Counted from the stretch's first letter, positions 35,137 to 44,698 are shown. The stretch: DNA of 64,000 nt from Bacillota bacterium (GCA_023388495.1 JAEWGC010000028.1:186001-250000), one strand, 5' to 3'. Numbers and translations: made by a program. Notes: a model not told the origin generated them from the letters alone.

Positions 35137-35526
35137 ATGACATATGAAGCTTTAAATAAATATAAACAAAATAGTATAATGACAGCTACTCCAGAGGAAC
35201 TTACCCTTATGCTATACGATGGTGCTATTAAGTTTATGAATATTGGTAAATATAGTATAGAAAATAGTGAGCTAGAAAAGGCACATTCCTCTTTAATAAG
35301 GGCACAGGATATTATTTTAGAATTAAATTATTCTCTAGACATGAATTATGAAATATCTAAAGGGCTTAGAGGGCTATATGAGTTTGTTTTATCTAAGTTA
35401 GTAGATGCAAATATAAATAAAGATATTAAAGCTATAGATGACGCTCTTGTTATAGTTAATGATATGAGGGAAACTTGGAAAGAGGTTATGAAGCAAATAA
35501 AACAAAAAGTTTATCAAGCTAAGTAG
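35137..35526 (+). CDS. fliS: Flagellin export chaperone FliS
   Basis: 129 residues, all helical. It starts with ALNKYKQNSIMTATPEELTLMLYDGAIKFMNIGK, the FliS signature that includes the flagellin-binding first helices, and then HSSLIRAQDIILELNYSLDMNYEISKGLRGLYEF. FliS holds flagellin unfolded before export. The ATG follows AAGGAGAAG, 16 bases after fliD. Standard place after fliD. Confidence 0.95.
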   Translation: MTYEALNKYKQNSIMTATPEELTLMLYDGAIKFMNIGKYSIENSELEKAHSSLIRAQDIILELNYSLDMNYEISKGLRGLYEFVLSKLVDANINKDIKAIDDALVIVNDMRETWKEVMKQIKQKVYQAK

Positions 35527-35534
35527 GTGTTCTA

Positions 35535-36005
35535 ATGACTCAGGAAAATGTTAAAGGAATGATAGAACTTTCTTCCGAAAAGAAGGCTTTATTAATCCAA
35601 ATTTTAAAATTAACTAAAACTCAAAGTGACCTCATTGAAAATGAGAAAATAGATGATTTAAGCATAGTGCTAGTTCAAAAAGAAAATCTAATGCAGGAAA
35701 TAGATATATTAGATAAGAAATTTTTATCTCTATACAATTCTATAAAATCAGATGAAGGTATAGATAGCCTAGAGAAGATTAATATAGAAAAATATGCTAA
35801 TTTAAAATCATTGAAGGAAGTTGTAGCGGAAATAAACAGTGTATTAAATGATATATCAATTATAGATAGAAATAATACAATAAAGATGAAATCACAGGTT
35901 GATAAGATTAAATCTGATCTCAAACAAGTAAAGCAAGCTAAACGAGCATATAAGGGATATAATTATGAACCTGTGGAAAGCATGTTAATAGATGAAAAGA
36001 AATAG
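35535..36005 (+). CDS. fliT: FliT-position flagellar chaperone-like protein
   Basis: 156 residues, a helical coiled-coil protein (LIQILKLTKTQSDLIENEKIDDLSIVLVQKENLMQEIDILDKK) of the size and character of FliT/FlgN export chaperones. Sequence alone does not separate FliT from FlgN; the symbol rests on order, since flaG-fliD-fliS-fliT-hpf-secA-prfB is the same order as in B. subtilis (yvyC-fliD-fliS-fliT-yvyD-secA-prfB). It starts 8 bases after fliS and is closed by a strong terminator. Confidence 0.72.
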   Translation: MTQENVKGMIELSSEKKALLIQILKLTKTQSDLIENEKIDDLSIVLVQKENLMQEIDILDKKFLSLYNSIKSDEGIDSLEKINIEKYANLKSLKEVVAEINSVLNDISIIDRNNTIKMKSQVDKIKSDLKQVKQAKRAYKGYNYEPVESMLIDEKK

Positions 36006-36030
36006 AAAGAGAGATCTTTCTATTTCTTTT
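35995..36030 (+). terminator. Terminator of the flagellar operon
   Basis: 16-bp perfect stem (35995-36010 with 36015-36030), loop GAGA, the right arm ending in four T residues. It begins before the fliT stop codon. Confidence 0.85.
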
Positions 36031-36064
36031 CATATTAGTATGATATTCACTACTTGTCCATATG

Positions 36065-36191
36065 TTATCCACATAAAAGAACAGATAAAATTAGATTATT
36101 GACAGTTTTACACAGACTTATACACATTATCCACAGAAAATCCGACTGAATTGTGAATTATTACTTTTGAATTGTGAATTAGTTATCCACA
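36065..36191 (+). promoter_or_regulatory. DnaA-box cluster between fliT and hpf
   Basis: Three perfect DnaA boxes TTATCCACA at 36065-36073, 36127-36135 and 36183-36191. TTATACACA at 36118-36126 directly abuts the second, and TTTTACACA lies at 36106-36114. All face the same way. The remainder of this 333-base gap is very AT-rich and holds the hpf promoter region (TATAAT at 36308-36313). Confidence 0.75.
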
Positions 36192-36337
36192 AGAAACAAT
36201 TATTATGGTATTAACTTACATTCGAAAAATTAAGATTAAAAATTAATATAATGTTAATATATTAATTTTTAGGGTAATATATATAACAAATAGTATAAGC
36301 TATTATATATAATGCTTATATGAAAGGAGCTGGGTTT

Positions 36338-36871
36338 ATGAAATTAAATTTTACTGGAAAAAATATGGAGATAACAGATGCATTACGTGACGTAACAGAG
36401 AAAAAGCTAGGAAAATTGGATAAATATTTCCAAAAGGACATTATTGGAAATGTCACATTCAGTTCAGAGAAGAACAGAAAAATAATTGAGGTAACCATAA
36501 ACCTACCTGGCACTATTATTAGAGCTGAGGAATCAACAGATGATATGTATGTATCTATTGATAGGACAGTTGATGTATTAGAAAGGCAAATTAGGAAACA
36601 TAAAACAAAATTACAAAAAAGATACCAAAATAATGAAACTATTAGGTTTGAAAATGTAATACCTCTACCAATAGAGGATGAAGGGGATAAGCCAAGATTA
36701 GTAAAGAAGAAAAAATTTGGACTAAAGCCAATGTCATCAGAGGAAGCAATATTGCAAATGGAACTACTTAGACATAATTTCTACGTATTCTTAGATTCAA
36801 ATAGTGAAAGAGTTAATGTTGTTTATAAGAGAAAAGATGGCAATTATGGATTGATAGAGCCAGAGCTTTAA
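36338..36871 (+). CDS. hpf: Ribosome hibernation promoting factor, long form
   Basis: 177 residues. N-terminal S30AE domain (MKLNFTGKNMEITDALRDVTEKKLGKLDKYF) that binds the 30S decoding region, a linker, and the C-terminal dimerisation domain (FGLKPMSSEEAILQMELLRHNFYVFLDSNSERVNVVYKRKDGNYGLIEPEL). Having both parts makes it long HPF, which pairs 70S ribosomes into 100S particles in stationary phase. ATG 36338 lies 8 bases after AAAGGAG; an upstream in-frame start at 36320 has no site. It lies before secA as in B. subtilis (yvyD). Confidence 0.95.
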   Translation: MKLNFTGKNMEITDALRDVTEKKLGKLDKYFQKDIIGNVTFSSEKNRKIIEVTINLPGTIIRAEESTDDMYVSIDRTVDVLERQIRKHKTKLQKRYQNNETIRFENVIPLPIEDEGDKPRLVKKKKFGLKPMSSEEAILQMELLRHNFYVFLDSNSERVNVVYKRKDGNYGLIEPEL

Positions 36872-36884
36872 TATAGAATTAGTT

Positions 36885-36914
36885 AAAAGCGGGATGAATA
36901 TCCTGCTTTTTTTT
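36885..36914 (+). terminator. Terminator of hpf
   Basis: 11-bp stem (36885-36895 with 36900-36910, one G-U pair), loop GAAT, eight T residues. Confidence 0.85.
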
Positions 36915-36916
36915 AT

Positions 36917-37131
36917 GACCTAACTTAGCGAACGATAGGTCCTATCGGACACTACTGAATTATACCCTACGGGGTAGAGATATGTTGTGAGCTTTAGTAG
37001 GTCAAACGCACCTACGCTGTCCGTTTTGTCTGCAATTCGCTATCGCTTATTGGACAAAAAGGCAATGAGCACCAAATTTATGCGACCGTAGGGAGCGAAT
37101 AAATTTGAGTTGCGAAACTGCGTGAGGTCTC
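36917..37131. repeat. GC-richer dyad-rich intergenic element between hpf and secA
   Basis: About 215 bases, visibly richer in G+C than the surrounding DNA, without an open reading frame. It has several dyads: CGATAGG/CCTATCG around one base (about 36931-36945), TACCC/GGGTA near 36962-36976, TTTTGTC/GACAAAA at about 37024-37058, and AAATTTAT at 37074-37081 with ATAAATTT at 37099-37106. The ends carry GACCTAAC and GAGGTCTC. It looks like a dispersed intergenic repeat or a decayed mobile element, but only one copy is present here. The rest of the gap, 37132-37213, is plain AT-rich leader of secA. Confidence 0.45.
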
Positions 37132-37213
37132 AATCTTATAGTTGAAAGGAATATTAATAAATGTTAAAATAATATGATAACTATTATATTGAAGTTGAAA
37201 GGTGTGGTTTGGA

Positions 37214-39946
37214 ATGGCAAGCCTATTTGAAAAGATTTTTGGTACCTATAGTGATAGGGAACTAAAAAAGATTAACCATCTTGTAGATAAAATAGAATCT
37301 CTAGATGGGGAAATGCAAAAATTAACAGATCAACAGTTAAAGAAAAAGACATCAGAATTTAAAGATAGATTAAAAAATGGTGAGACCCTTGATGATATTT
37401 TACCAGAGGCTTTTGCGGTGGTTAGAGAAGCATCTTATAGAGTCCTTGGTATGAAACATTTTAGAGTTCAATTACTTGGAGGTATAATACTTCACCAAGG
37501 TAGAATTGCAGAGATGAGAACTGGAGAGGGTAAAACTTTAGTAGCTACTTTACCAGCGTATTTAAATGCCTTAACGGGTAAGGGCGTTCACGTTGTTACA
37601 GTTAATGATTACTTAGCTAAAAGGGATAAGGAATGGATGGGTAAGGTCCATGAATTCCTAGGTCTTACGGTAGGTTGCATCATTCATGGCATAAGTAATA
37701 GAGAAAGAAAAGAAGCGTATAAGAGTGATATTACTTATGGTACTAATAATGAATTTGGTTTTGATTATCTTAGAGATAATATGGTTATTTATAAAGAAGA
37801 AATGGTTCAAAGACCACTTTATTATGCCATAGTTGATGAGGTAGACAGTATATTAGTAGATGAGGCTAGGACTCCTCTTATTATATCTGGTACAGGCGAT
37901 AAATCTACTAAGCTTTATGAGATGGCTGATAGCTTTGTAAGGACATTAACTAATAGAGTAATGGACCCTGGTGAAGAAAAGATGGATCCATTTAACAGGG
38001 AAATTAAAGAAGAAACAGTGGATTATGTAATAGATGAAAAAGCAAAATCCTGCTCTATTACTGAAAAGGGTACTGCAAAGGCAGAGGCTTTCTTTGGTAT
38101 TGAAAACCTATCAGATATAGAAAATATGGAAATAGCCCATCATATTAATCAAGCCATGAAGGCAAGATCTATAATGAAGAGAGATATAGACTATGTAGTA
38201 AAAGATGGAGAAGTAATCATAGTAGATGAATTTACTGGAAGACTTATGTATGGTAGAAGATATAGTGATGGTCTTCATCAGGCAATTGAAGCTAAGGAAA
38301 AATTAAATGTAAAATCTGAATCTAAAACTTTAGCTACTATTACATTCCAAAACTATTTTAGAATGTATACTAAACTTTCAGGTATGACAGGTACTGCAAA
38401 AACAGAAGAATCTGAGTTTAGAGAAATTTATGATATGGACGTAGTAGAGATGCCAACTAATAAGCCTGTAATAAGACAAGATCTAGCTGATGCTATTTAT
38501 CGTAATGAAGCAGCTAAGTTTAGGGCAGTAGTTAGAGAGATAAAGGAAAGACATGCTACAGGGCAACCAATACTAGTTGGTACAATTACTATTGAAAAAT
38601 CTGAACTTCTTTCTAAAATGCTTAAAAAAGAAGGAATTCCTCATGAAGTATTAAATGCAAAACATCATGATAGGGAAGCAGAAATAGTAGCTCAGGCAGG
38701 TAGATTTGGCTCAGTTACAATAGCTACCAATATGGCTGGTAGAGGTACAGATATAGTACTTGGAGGTAATCCTGAATTCCTAGCAAAACAAGAAATGAAG
38801 AAAAAAGGCTATACTGATGAAATTTTATCCTTAGTAGATAGCTTCTACGATACAGACAATGAAGAGGTATTAGAAGCAAGAAAAACATATCAAGAATTAC
38901 ATGATAAATATAAAGTGGAAACTGATGCAGAAAATAAAAAGGTACTAGAAGCCGGCGGTCTTCACATAATTGGTACAGAAAGACATGAGTCTCGTAGAAT
39001 AGACAATCAGCTTAGAGGTCGTTCTGGTAGACAGGGAGACCCTGGTTCTTCAAGATTTTATATATCTTTAGAAGATGATTTAATGAGACTATTTGGTGGA
39101 GACAGAATAATAAATCTAATCGATAGTCTAAAGATGCCTGAAGATGAGCCCCTAGAGCACTCTATGCTTACAAAAGCCATAGAAAATGCCCAAAAGAAGG
39201 TAGAGGGAAATAACTTTAGTATCAGAAAACATGTATTAAAATATGATGACGTAATGAACAAACAAAGAGAAGTTATCTATGGAGAAAGAAGAAAGGTATT
39301 AGAGGGAGAAGATTTAAGGTCTCATATTCAAGAAATGGCTAAATCCTTAGTAATGGATAATATTGAAGTATGTACTAGACAAAGTAAGTATCCAGAAGAA
39401 TGGGATATAGAAGGACTAGAAAACTATGTAATGAATCTTTTTAGCATCAATAAAAAATTCCTATCCTTTGCAGATATAGAGAGTATTACAAAGGAAGACT
39501 TAGTTAATAAGATAATGGAAAAGGCTGAGGAAAAATATAAATCTAAAGAATCAGATTTTGGTGAAGAAAGATTTAGGGAAATAGAAAGAGTAATTTTACT
39601 TCAAGTAGTAGATAGTAAATGGATGGATCACATAGATGCTATGGATCAGCTAAGACAGGGAATCGGTCTTAGAGCCTATGGCCAAGAAGACCCTGTTCGT
39701 GCATATCAAAATGAAGGATTTGATATGTTTAACGAAATGACACATAGTATTTGGGAAGATACTGTAAGATTCTTATATGGAGTAGAAAATCCTGAAAAGG
39801 TTCAAAGAAAGAAAGTAGCAGAGCCTATAGCTACTAATGCTGACGAAATAACTAAAACTATTGTAAATAAAGAGAAAAAAGTAGGCAGAAACGACCCGTG
39901 TCCATGTGGTAGCGGAAAGAAATATAAGAAATGCTGTGGGGAATAG
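37214..39946 (+). CDS. secA: Protein translocase ATPase SecA
   Basis: 910 residues. DEAD motor with Walker A in MRTGEGKTLVATLPAYLNAL (about residue 102) and Walker B in VDEVDSILVDEARTPLIISG, preprotein-crosslinking domain, second motor domain with ATNMAGRGTDIVLGGNP and RGRSGRQGDPGSSRFY, helical scaffold, and a C-terminal SEC-C zinc motif CPCGSGKKYKKCC. It drives Sec-dependent export of unfolded proteins through SecYEG. ATG 37214 is 9 bases after AAAGGTG; in-frame starts upstream at 37202-37211 overlap that site. Ten or so bases separate it from prfB. Confidence 0.97.
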   Translation: MASLFEKIFGTYSDRELKKINHLVDKIESLDGEMQKLTDQQLKKKTSEFKDRLKNGETLDDILPEAFAVVREASYRVLGMKHFRVQLLGGIILHQGRIAEMRTGEGKTLVATLPAYLNALTGKGVHVVTVNDYLAKRDKEWMGKVHEFLGLTVGCIIHGISNRERKEAYKSDITYGTNNEFGFDYLRDNMVIYKEEMVQRPLYYAIVDEVDSILVDEARTPLIISGTGDKSTKLYEMADSFVRTLTNRVMDPGEEKMDPFNREIKEETVDYVIDEKAKSCSITEKGTAKAEAFFGIENLSDIENMEIAHHINQAMKARSIMKRDIDYVVKDGEVIIVDEFTGRLMYGRRYSDGLHQAIEAKEKLNVKSESKTLATITFQNYFRMYTKLSGMTGTAKTEESEFREIYDMDVVEMPTNKPVIRQDLADAIYRNEAAKFRAVVREIKERHATGQPILVGTITIEKSELLSKMLKKEGIPHEVLNAKHHDREAEIVAQAGRFGSVTIATNMAGRGTDIVLGGNPEFLAKQEMKKKGYTDEILSLVDSFYDTDNEEVLEARKTYQELHDKYKVETDAENKKVLEAGGLHIIGTERHESRRIDNQLRGRSGRQGDPGSSRFYISLEDDLMRLFGGDRIINLIDSLKMPEDEPLEHSMLTKAIENAQKKVEGNNFSIRKHVLKYDDVMNKQREVIYGERRKVLEGEDLRSHIQEMAKSLVMDNIEVCTRQSKYPEEWDIEGLENYVMNLFSINKKFLSFADIESITKEDLVNKIMEKAEEKYKSKESDFGEERFREIERVILLQVVDSKWMDHIDAMDQLRQGIGLRAYGQEDPVRAYQNEGFDMFNEMTHSIWEDTVRFLYGVENPEKVQRKKVAEPIATNADEITKTIVNKEKKVGRNDPCPCGSGKKYKKCCGE

Positions 39947-39959
39947 AAGAGGTGATATA

Positions 39960-41067
39960 TTGCAAGATATTTATTTAGACAAAGAAAGTCTTGAAGAAAT
40001 AAAAAATATGATTACAGAACTGGGTGTTTCACTTTGACATTAATAGTATTAGAGATAGGGCCATTGAATTAGAGGAGCTATCTTATGGAGAAGACTTCTG
40101 GAAGAATATAGAGAAGGCGCAGAAGATTATGCAGGAAATTAAATCCTTAAAAAACCAAGCTAAGGAATATGATGATTTGATTCAAAATATTGAGGATTTA
40201 GAGACTCTAATGGATTTAGTTCTTGAAGAAGAAGCCTATGATATGTATAAGGAAATAGAGGATGGACTTAAAAGTTTATCTAAAAAGGCAGATGAATTTA
40301 AGTTAAATACCTTGTTATCAGGTGAATTTGATAAGAATAATGCTATTCTTTCTATACATTCTGGAGCTGGTGGGTTAGAGGCTCAGGATTGGGCTGAGAT
40401 GCTTTTAAGGTTATATAGAAGATGGGCAGAAGGAAAAGGATTTGGAGTTGAAACCCTTGATCTTTTATCAGATACAGAAGGTGGTATTAAATCTGTTACA
40501 TTGCTTATAAAGGGTCATAATGCTTACGGCTATCTAAAGTCTGAAAAGGGAGTTCATAGGCTAGTAAGGATATCACCATTTGATTCAGCTGGAAAAAGGC
40601 ATACATCATTTGCTAGCATTGATGTATATCCAGAGTTAGATGATGAAGTAAATATTGAGATAAATCCTTCAGATTTAAAAATAGATACCTATAGATCTGG
40701 GGGGGCTGGAGGACAGCACGTAAATACTACTGATTCTGCAGTAAGAATTACTCATATTCCTACTGGGGTAATAGTGCAATGTCAAAGCGAAAGATCTCAA
40801 ATTAGCAATAGACATACCGCTATGAATATGTTAAAGGCGAAGCTTGTACAGTTAAAAGAAGAAGAGAAAAAAGAAAAGATAGAAGACCTGCAAGGTAGCT
40901 ATAACCAAATAGGTTGGGGCTCGCAAATAAGGTCCTATGTGTTCCACCCATATAGTATGGTAAAAGATCATAGAACTAATGCAGAAGTTGGAGATGTCTA
41001 TGGTGTAATGGACGGAGATATTGATATATTTATAAATGAGTATTTAAAACAAAAATCCCTTTCATAA
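39960..41067 (+). CDS. prfB: Peptide chain release factor 2 with programmed +1 frameshift
   Basis: RF2 reads UGA and UAA stops. Translation starts at TTG 39960, 5 bases after AGAGGTGAT, and runs 25 codons to CTT TGA at 40032-40037. The sequence CTTTGAC is the classical RF2 frameshift site: when RF2 is scarce the ribosome slips +1 and continues from GAC 40036 to 41067, giving about 368 residues. The long frame has the SPF tripeptide (RISPFDSAGKRHTS) and catalytic GGQ (SGGAGGQHVNTTDSAVR). The Shine-Dalgarno-like stimulator is weak (GGGTG at 40022-40026). A strong terminator overlaps the end. Confidence 0.95.
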
Positions 41068-41080
41068 AAAGGGATTTTTT
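41051..41080 (+). terminator. Terminator after prfB
   Basis: 12-bp perfect stem (41051-41062 with 41068-41079), 5-base loop, ending in a T run; closes secA-prfB. Confidence 0.85.
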
Positions 41081-41158
41081 AGTGTAAAAGAGGATTTTTT
41101 AACTTTATGTAGAATAATACATAATAGGATTTTCAAATTAATTGAAGGAGAAGATATA

Positions 41159-43270
41159 ATGGATATTTTAAAAGTACTTACTGATGAGTTTAAATTAAAG
41201 CCTTATCAGGTGAAAAATACAGTAGAATTACTAGATGAAGGGAATACCATACCTTTTATAGCTAGATATAGAAAGGAACAAACAGGGGAACTACAAGACG
41301 TTGTTATTAGAGAGTTATCAAATAGGCTAACATATTTAAGAAACTTAGAGGCAAGAAAAGAAGAAGTTATAAGATTAATTGATGAGCAAGGAAAGCTCAC
41401 AGAAGAATTAAGAAAAGATATTATAGCTTCAGAAACTCTACAAAGAATAGACGATTTATATAGGCCATTTAGACCAAAGAGAAGAACTAGAGCTACTATT
41501 GCTAAAGAAAAAGGACTAGATCCACTTGCAGAGATTATAATAGATCAAACTCTAGATAAGGAAGAGTTTACAAAAACAGTAATGAGTTTTATCGATGAAG
41601 AAAAGGGAGTAAATAATGAAGAAGAGGTATTGGCTGGAGCTATGGATATTATTGCAGAAATAGTATCTGACGATGCTGACAATAGAGAAATTATCAAGAA
41701 AATAATAAATGATAAAGGAATTATTATAACAGAAGCAGTAGATAAAGAAGAAAAAACTGTTTACGAGATGTATTATGATTATAAGGAGCCAGTTAAATCC
41801 ATTGCAAATCATAGAATACTAGCTATAAATAGGGGAGAAAAAGATAAGAAGCTAAAAGTGACCTTAAATATAGATGGTATTGATTTAGTAGGGTTGTTAG
41901 CTGATAGGTTCATAAAGGACAAAAATAAAGATACAGCTAGCTTTATAGAAAAAGCAGTAGAAGATGGATTCAAGAGACTATTATTTCCTTCAATAGAGAG
42001 AGAAATAAGAAATAATCTAACAGAGAGAGCTGAAGAGGAAGCTATAAAGGTATTTGCTTTAAACTTAAAACCACTAATTATGCAACCACCTATTAAGGGA
42101 AAGACTGTAATGGCTATAGACCCAGGTTTTAGAACTGGATGTAAGGTTGCCGTAGTAGACGAGACTGGTAAAATGCTTGACTATATTACAGTCTATCCTA
42201 CAGAGCCTCAAAATAAAGTTGAAGAAACAAAGGTTAAACTAAAGGAGTTAATAAATAGATATAATGTTAACATTATATCTATAGGAAATGGTACAGCATC
42301 TAGGGAAACTGAAATGGTAGTGGCTGAAATGCTAAAGGAAGTAGATAAAGAAGTTTCATATATTATAGTAAGTGAGGCAGGAGCGTCAATCTATTCAGCA
42401 TCAGAGGTAGGAATAAAAGAATTCCCTGATTTAGATGTATCCATTAGAGGAGCAGTATCCATTGGAAGAAGGTTACAAGACCCTATGGCAGAGCTTGTGA
42501 AGATTGAGCCAAGACATATTGGTGTAGGACAGTATCAACATGATTTGAACCAAGGGAAGCTTGATGAAGCCCTTACAGGAGTGGTAGAAGATTGTGTAAA
42601 TAGTGTAGGAGTAGATTTAAATACTGCAAGTCCATCTTTACTTAAATATGTAGCTGGAATATCCACTAGAGTTGCAAATAGTTTAGTTAATCATAGAGAA
42701 GAAAAAGGTAAATTCACCAATAGAAAAGAACTTCTTAAAGTAAAGGGTTTAGGAGAAAAGACTTTTGTTCAATGTGCAGGGTTCCTGCGTATTCCTGGAG
42801 GTGAAAACCCATTGGATAATACTGGAGTCCATCCAGAATCTTATGAGGTAGCAGAAAAATTACTTAAGATGGACTACACTAAAGATGAAATAGAAAAGGT
42901 ATCTAAGGAATTAAACATTGGTATTCCAACTCTTGAAGATATAATAAAGGAACTTGAAAAACCAGGAAGAGATCCAAGAGATGAGATGCCAAAGCCTATT
43001 TTAAGGCAAGACGTACTTAAAATAGAGGATTTAAAACCAGATATGGTACTAAATGGTACAGTAAGAAATGTAGTAGACTTTGGTGCCTTTGTTGACATAG
43101 GTGTAAAAGAAGACGGACTAGTCCATATATCTCAGCTTTCAAATAAATTTGTCAAACATCCTAAGGAAGTTGTTAAGGTAGGAGATATAGTAAAGGTTAA
43201 AATAGTAGAGGTAGACAAAGAAAGAGGAAGAATTGGGCTAAGTATGAGAATTGACAATGAAAAGATGTAG
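41159..43270 (+). CDS. tex: Tex family RNA-binding transcriptional accessory protein
   Basis: 703 residues. Tex N-terminal HTH-like domain (LKPYQVKNTVELLDEGNTIPFIARYRKEQTGEL), a YqgF-like domain (MAIDPGFRTGCKVAVVDETGKMLDY, about residue 319), helix-hairpin-helix repeats (SLLKYVAGISTRVANSLVNHREEKGKFTNRKELLKVKGLGEKTFVQCAGFLRI) and a C-terminal S1 domain (VLNGTVRNVVDFGAFVDIGVKEDGLVHISQLS). Related to eukaryotic Spt6; it binds RNA and supports transcription. The ATG follows AAGGAGAAG. Full length for the family. Confidence 0.95.
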   Translation: MDILKVLTDEFKLKPYQVKNTVELLDEGNTIPFIARYRKEQTGELQDVVIRELSNRLTYLRNLEARKEEVIRLIDEQGKLTEELRKDIIASETLQRIDDLYRPFRPKRRTRATIAKEKGLDPLAEIIIDQTLDKEEFTKTVMSFIDEEKGVNNEEEVLAGAMDIIAEIVSDDADNREIIKKIINDKGIIITEAVDKEEKTVYEMYYDYKEPVKSIANHRILAINRGEKDKKLKVTLNIDGIDLVGLLADRFIKDKNKDTASFIEKAVEDGFKRLLFPSIEREIRNNLTERAEEEAIKVFALNLKPLIMQPPIKGKTVMAIDPGFRTGCKVAVVDETGKMLDYITVYPTEPQNKVEETKVKLKELINRYNVNIISIGNGTASRETEMVVAEMLKEVDKEVSYIIVSEAGASIYSASEVGIKEFPDLDVSIRGAVSIGRRLQDPMAELVKIEPRHIGVGQYQHDLNQGKLDEALTGVVEDCVNSVGVDLNTASPSLLKYVAGISTRVANSLVNHREEKGKFTNRKELLKVKGLGEKTFVQCAGFLRIPGGENPLDNTGVHPESYEVAEKLLKMDYTKDEIEKVSKELNIGIPTLEDIIKELEKPGRDPRDEMPKPILRQDVLKIEDLKPDMVLNGTVRNVVDFGAFVDIGVKEDGLVHISQLSNKFVKHPKEVVKVGDIVKVKIVEVDKERGRIGLSMRIDNEKM

Positions 43271-43366
43271 GGGCAAGCTTTGTTTGCTTATAAAAAAACA
43301 TTGAATAATCAAAACATTAAATATATAATATTGTTTAGGGTAACGAAATAAAAGGAGGGAATTTTA

Positions 43367-44524
43367 GTGATATTTATTAAAAACGGTACAATATACACTA
43401 TGGCAGGAGATGTTATAGAAAATGGTTCAATACTTGTAAAAGAGGGTAAGATAGTAGAAGTAGGAAAAGATATTATTGCTCCATTAGATGCAAAGGTAAT
43501 TGATGCAGAAGGTAAAATTGTAACTCCAGGATTTATTGATGCTCATTGTCATTTAGGTATGTGGGAAGAAGGTATTGGCTTTGAAGGTAGTGACGGAAAC
43601 GAAATGACAGATCCAGTAACACCACAAATGAGAGCTATTGATGCAATTAATCCAATGGATATTTCCTTTAGAGAAGCCTATGAGGGTGGAGTGACTACAG
43701 CTGTAACTGGTCCAGGAAGCGCTAATGTAATTGGTGGTACTTTTGTAGCTATAAAAACTTATGGAAATAGAATAGATGATATGATAATAAAGAATCCTAT
43801 TGCTATGAAAATAGCCTTTGGTGAAAATCCAAAGAGAGTATATGAAGCTCAAAGGAAATCTCCTATGACTAGAATGGCTACAGCTGCAATACTTAGAGAT
43901 ACTCTATTTAAAGCAAAAACTTATTTGGAAAAGAAAGAAAGAGCAGAAGAACCTTCAAAGATGCCTGATTATGATATAAAGATGGAGTCATTGATACCAG
44001 TTCTTAAGAAGGAAATCCCTCTAAAGGCTCATGCTCATAGAGCTGATGATATATTTACAGCTCTTAGAATAGCTAAGGAATTTGATGTTGATATTACATT
44101 AGACCACTGTACGGAAGGCCATTTAATAGCTGACCAATTGGCTAAAGAGGGAAAAGATGCCATAGTAGGGCCAACATTTGGAAATAGATCAAAATTTGAA
44201 TTACAAAATAAATCATTTGATACTCCTAGAGTCCTAGTAGAGGCAGGGGTAAAAATAGCAATAACTACAGATTCTCCAGTAATACCTTTACAGCATCTAC
44301 CATTATGTGCAGGGCTTGCTCACAATGCAGGACTTCCTGAAATGGAAGCATTTAAGGCTATTACAATAAATGCAGCTGAAATAGTTGGTTTACAAGATAG
44401 AATAGGAAGTATAGAAGTAGGAAAGGATGCAGATATTGTTATATTTGATGGTCATCCACTAAAGGATATAGATTGTAAGACTTATGCTACAATAATTAAT
44501 GGAGAAATAGTTTATAAAAGATAA
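43367..44524 (+). CDS. Amidohydrolase (imidazolonepropionase-like)
   Basis: 385 residues of the amidohydrolase superfamily. It opens with the small beta-sandwich (IFIKNGTIYTMAGDVIENGSILVKEGKIVEVG), then the metal site FIDAHCHLGMWEEG (about residues 60-73, HxH), further ligand His residues in PLKAHAHRADDIFTA and LDHCTEGHL, and Asp in IAITTDSPVIPLQHL. The end VGLQDRIGSIEVGKDADIVIFDGHPL is the usual C-terminal sandwich return. Related proteins act on imidazolonepropionate or cyclic dipeptides, but no histidine-use genes are nearby, so the substrate is open. GTG start behind AAAGGAGGG. Confidence 0.88.
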   Translation: MIFIKNGTIYTMAGDVIENGSILVKEGKIVEVGKDIIAPLDAKVIDAEGKIVTPGFIDAHCHLGMWEEGIGFEGSDGNEMTDPVTPQMRAIDAINPMDISFREAYEGGVTTAVTGPGSANVIGGTFVAIKTYGNRIDDMIIKNPIAMKIAFGENPKRVYEAQRKSPMTRMATAAILRDTLFKAKTYLEKKERAEEPSKMPDYDIKMESLIPVLKKEIPLKAHAHRADDIFTALRIAKEFDVDITLDHCTEGHLIADQLAKEGKDAIVGPTFGNRSKFELQNKSFDTPRVLVEAGVKIAITTDSPVIPLQHLPLCAGLAHNAGLPEMEAFKAITINAAEIVGLQDRIGSIEVGKDADIVIFDGHPLKDIDCKTYATIINGEIVYKR

Positions 44525-44677
44525 TTGACAATTGACAATGTACAATGGACAATAAAAAGAATAAAACATTAGAATCATTCTCTATGTTCAGGTGAGTAAG
44601 ATCCAATATTGTTTTGCCTTGGATCTTGTGAGGAGGTTTATATTCAATTGAAAATTGTCAGCTGTCAATTGTCAATT
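44523..44677. repeat. Small element with ~33-bp imperfect terminal inverted repeats
   Basis: AATTGACAATTGACA at 44523-44537 is the exact reverse complement of 44663-44677; beyond that the arms (44523-44555 and 44645-44677) match imperfectly. The 155-base unit has no coding frame and looks like a MITE-type or hairpin repeat. It starts at the amidohydrolase stop codon. Confidence 0.5.
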
Positions 44678-44698
44678 GAACGAAAGGTTGGTGTTTAT

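Noticed and set aside
36065..36191. Possible chromosomal origin from DnaA boxes
   Set aside because: No dnaA, dnaN, rpmH or gyrase genes and no clear unwinding-element arrangement; the neighbourhood is the conserved fliT-hpf-secA region. Better read as a DnaA titration or regulatory site. The same holds for 60890-61040.
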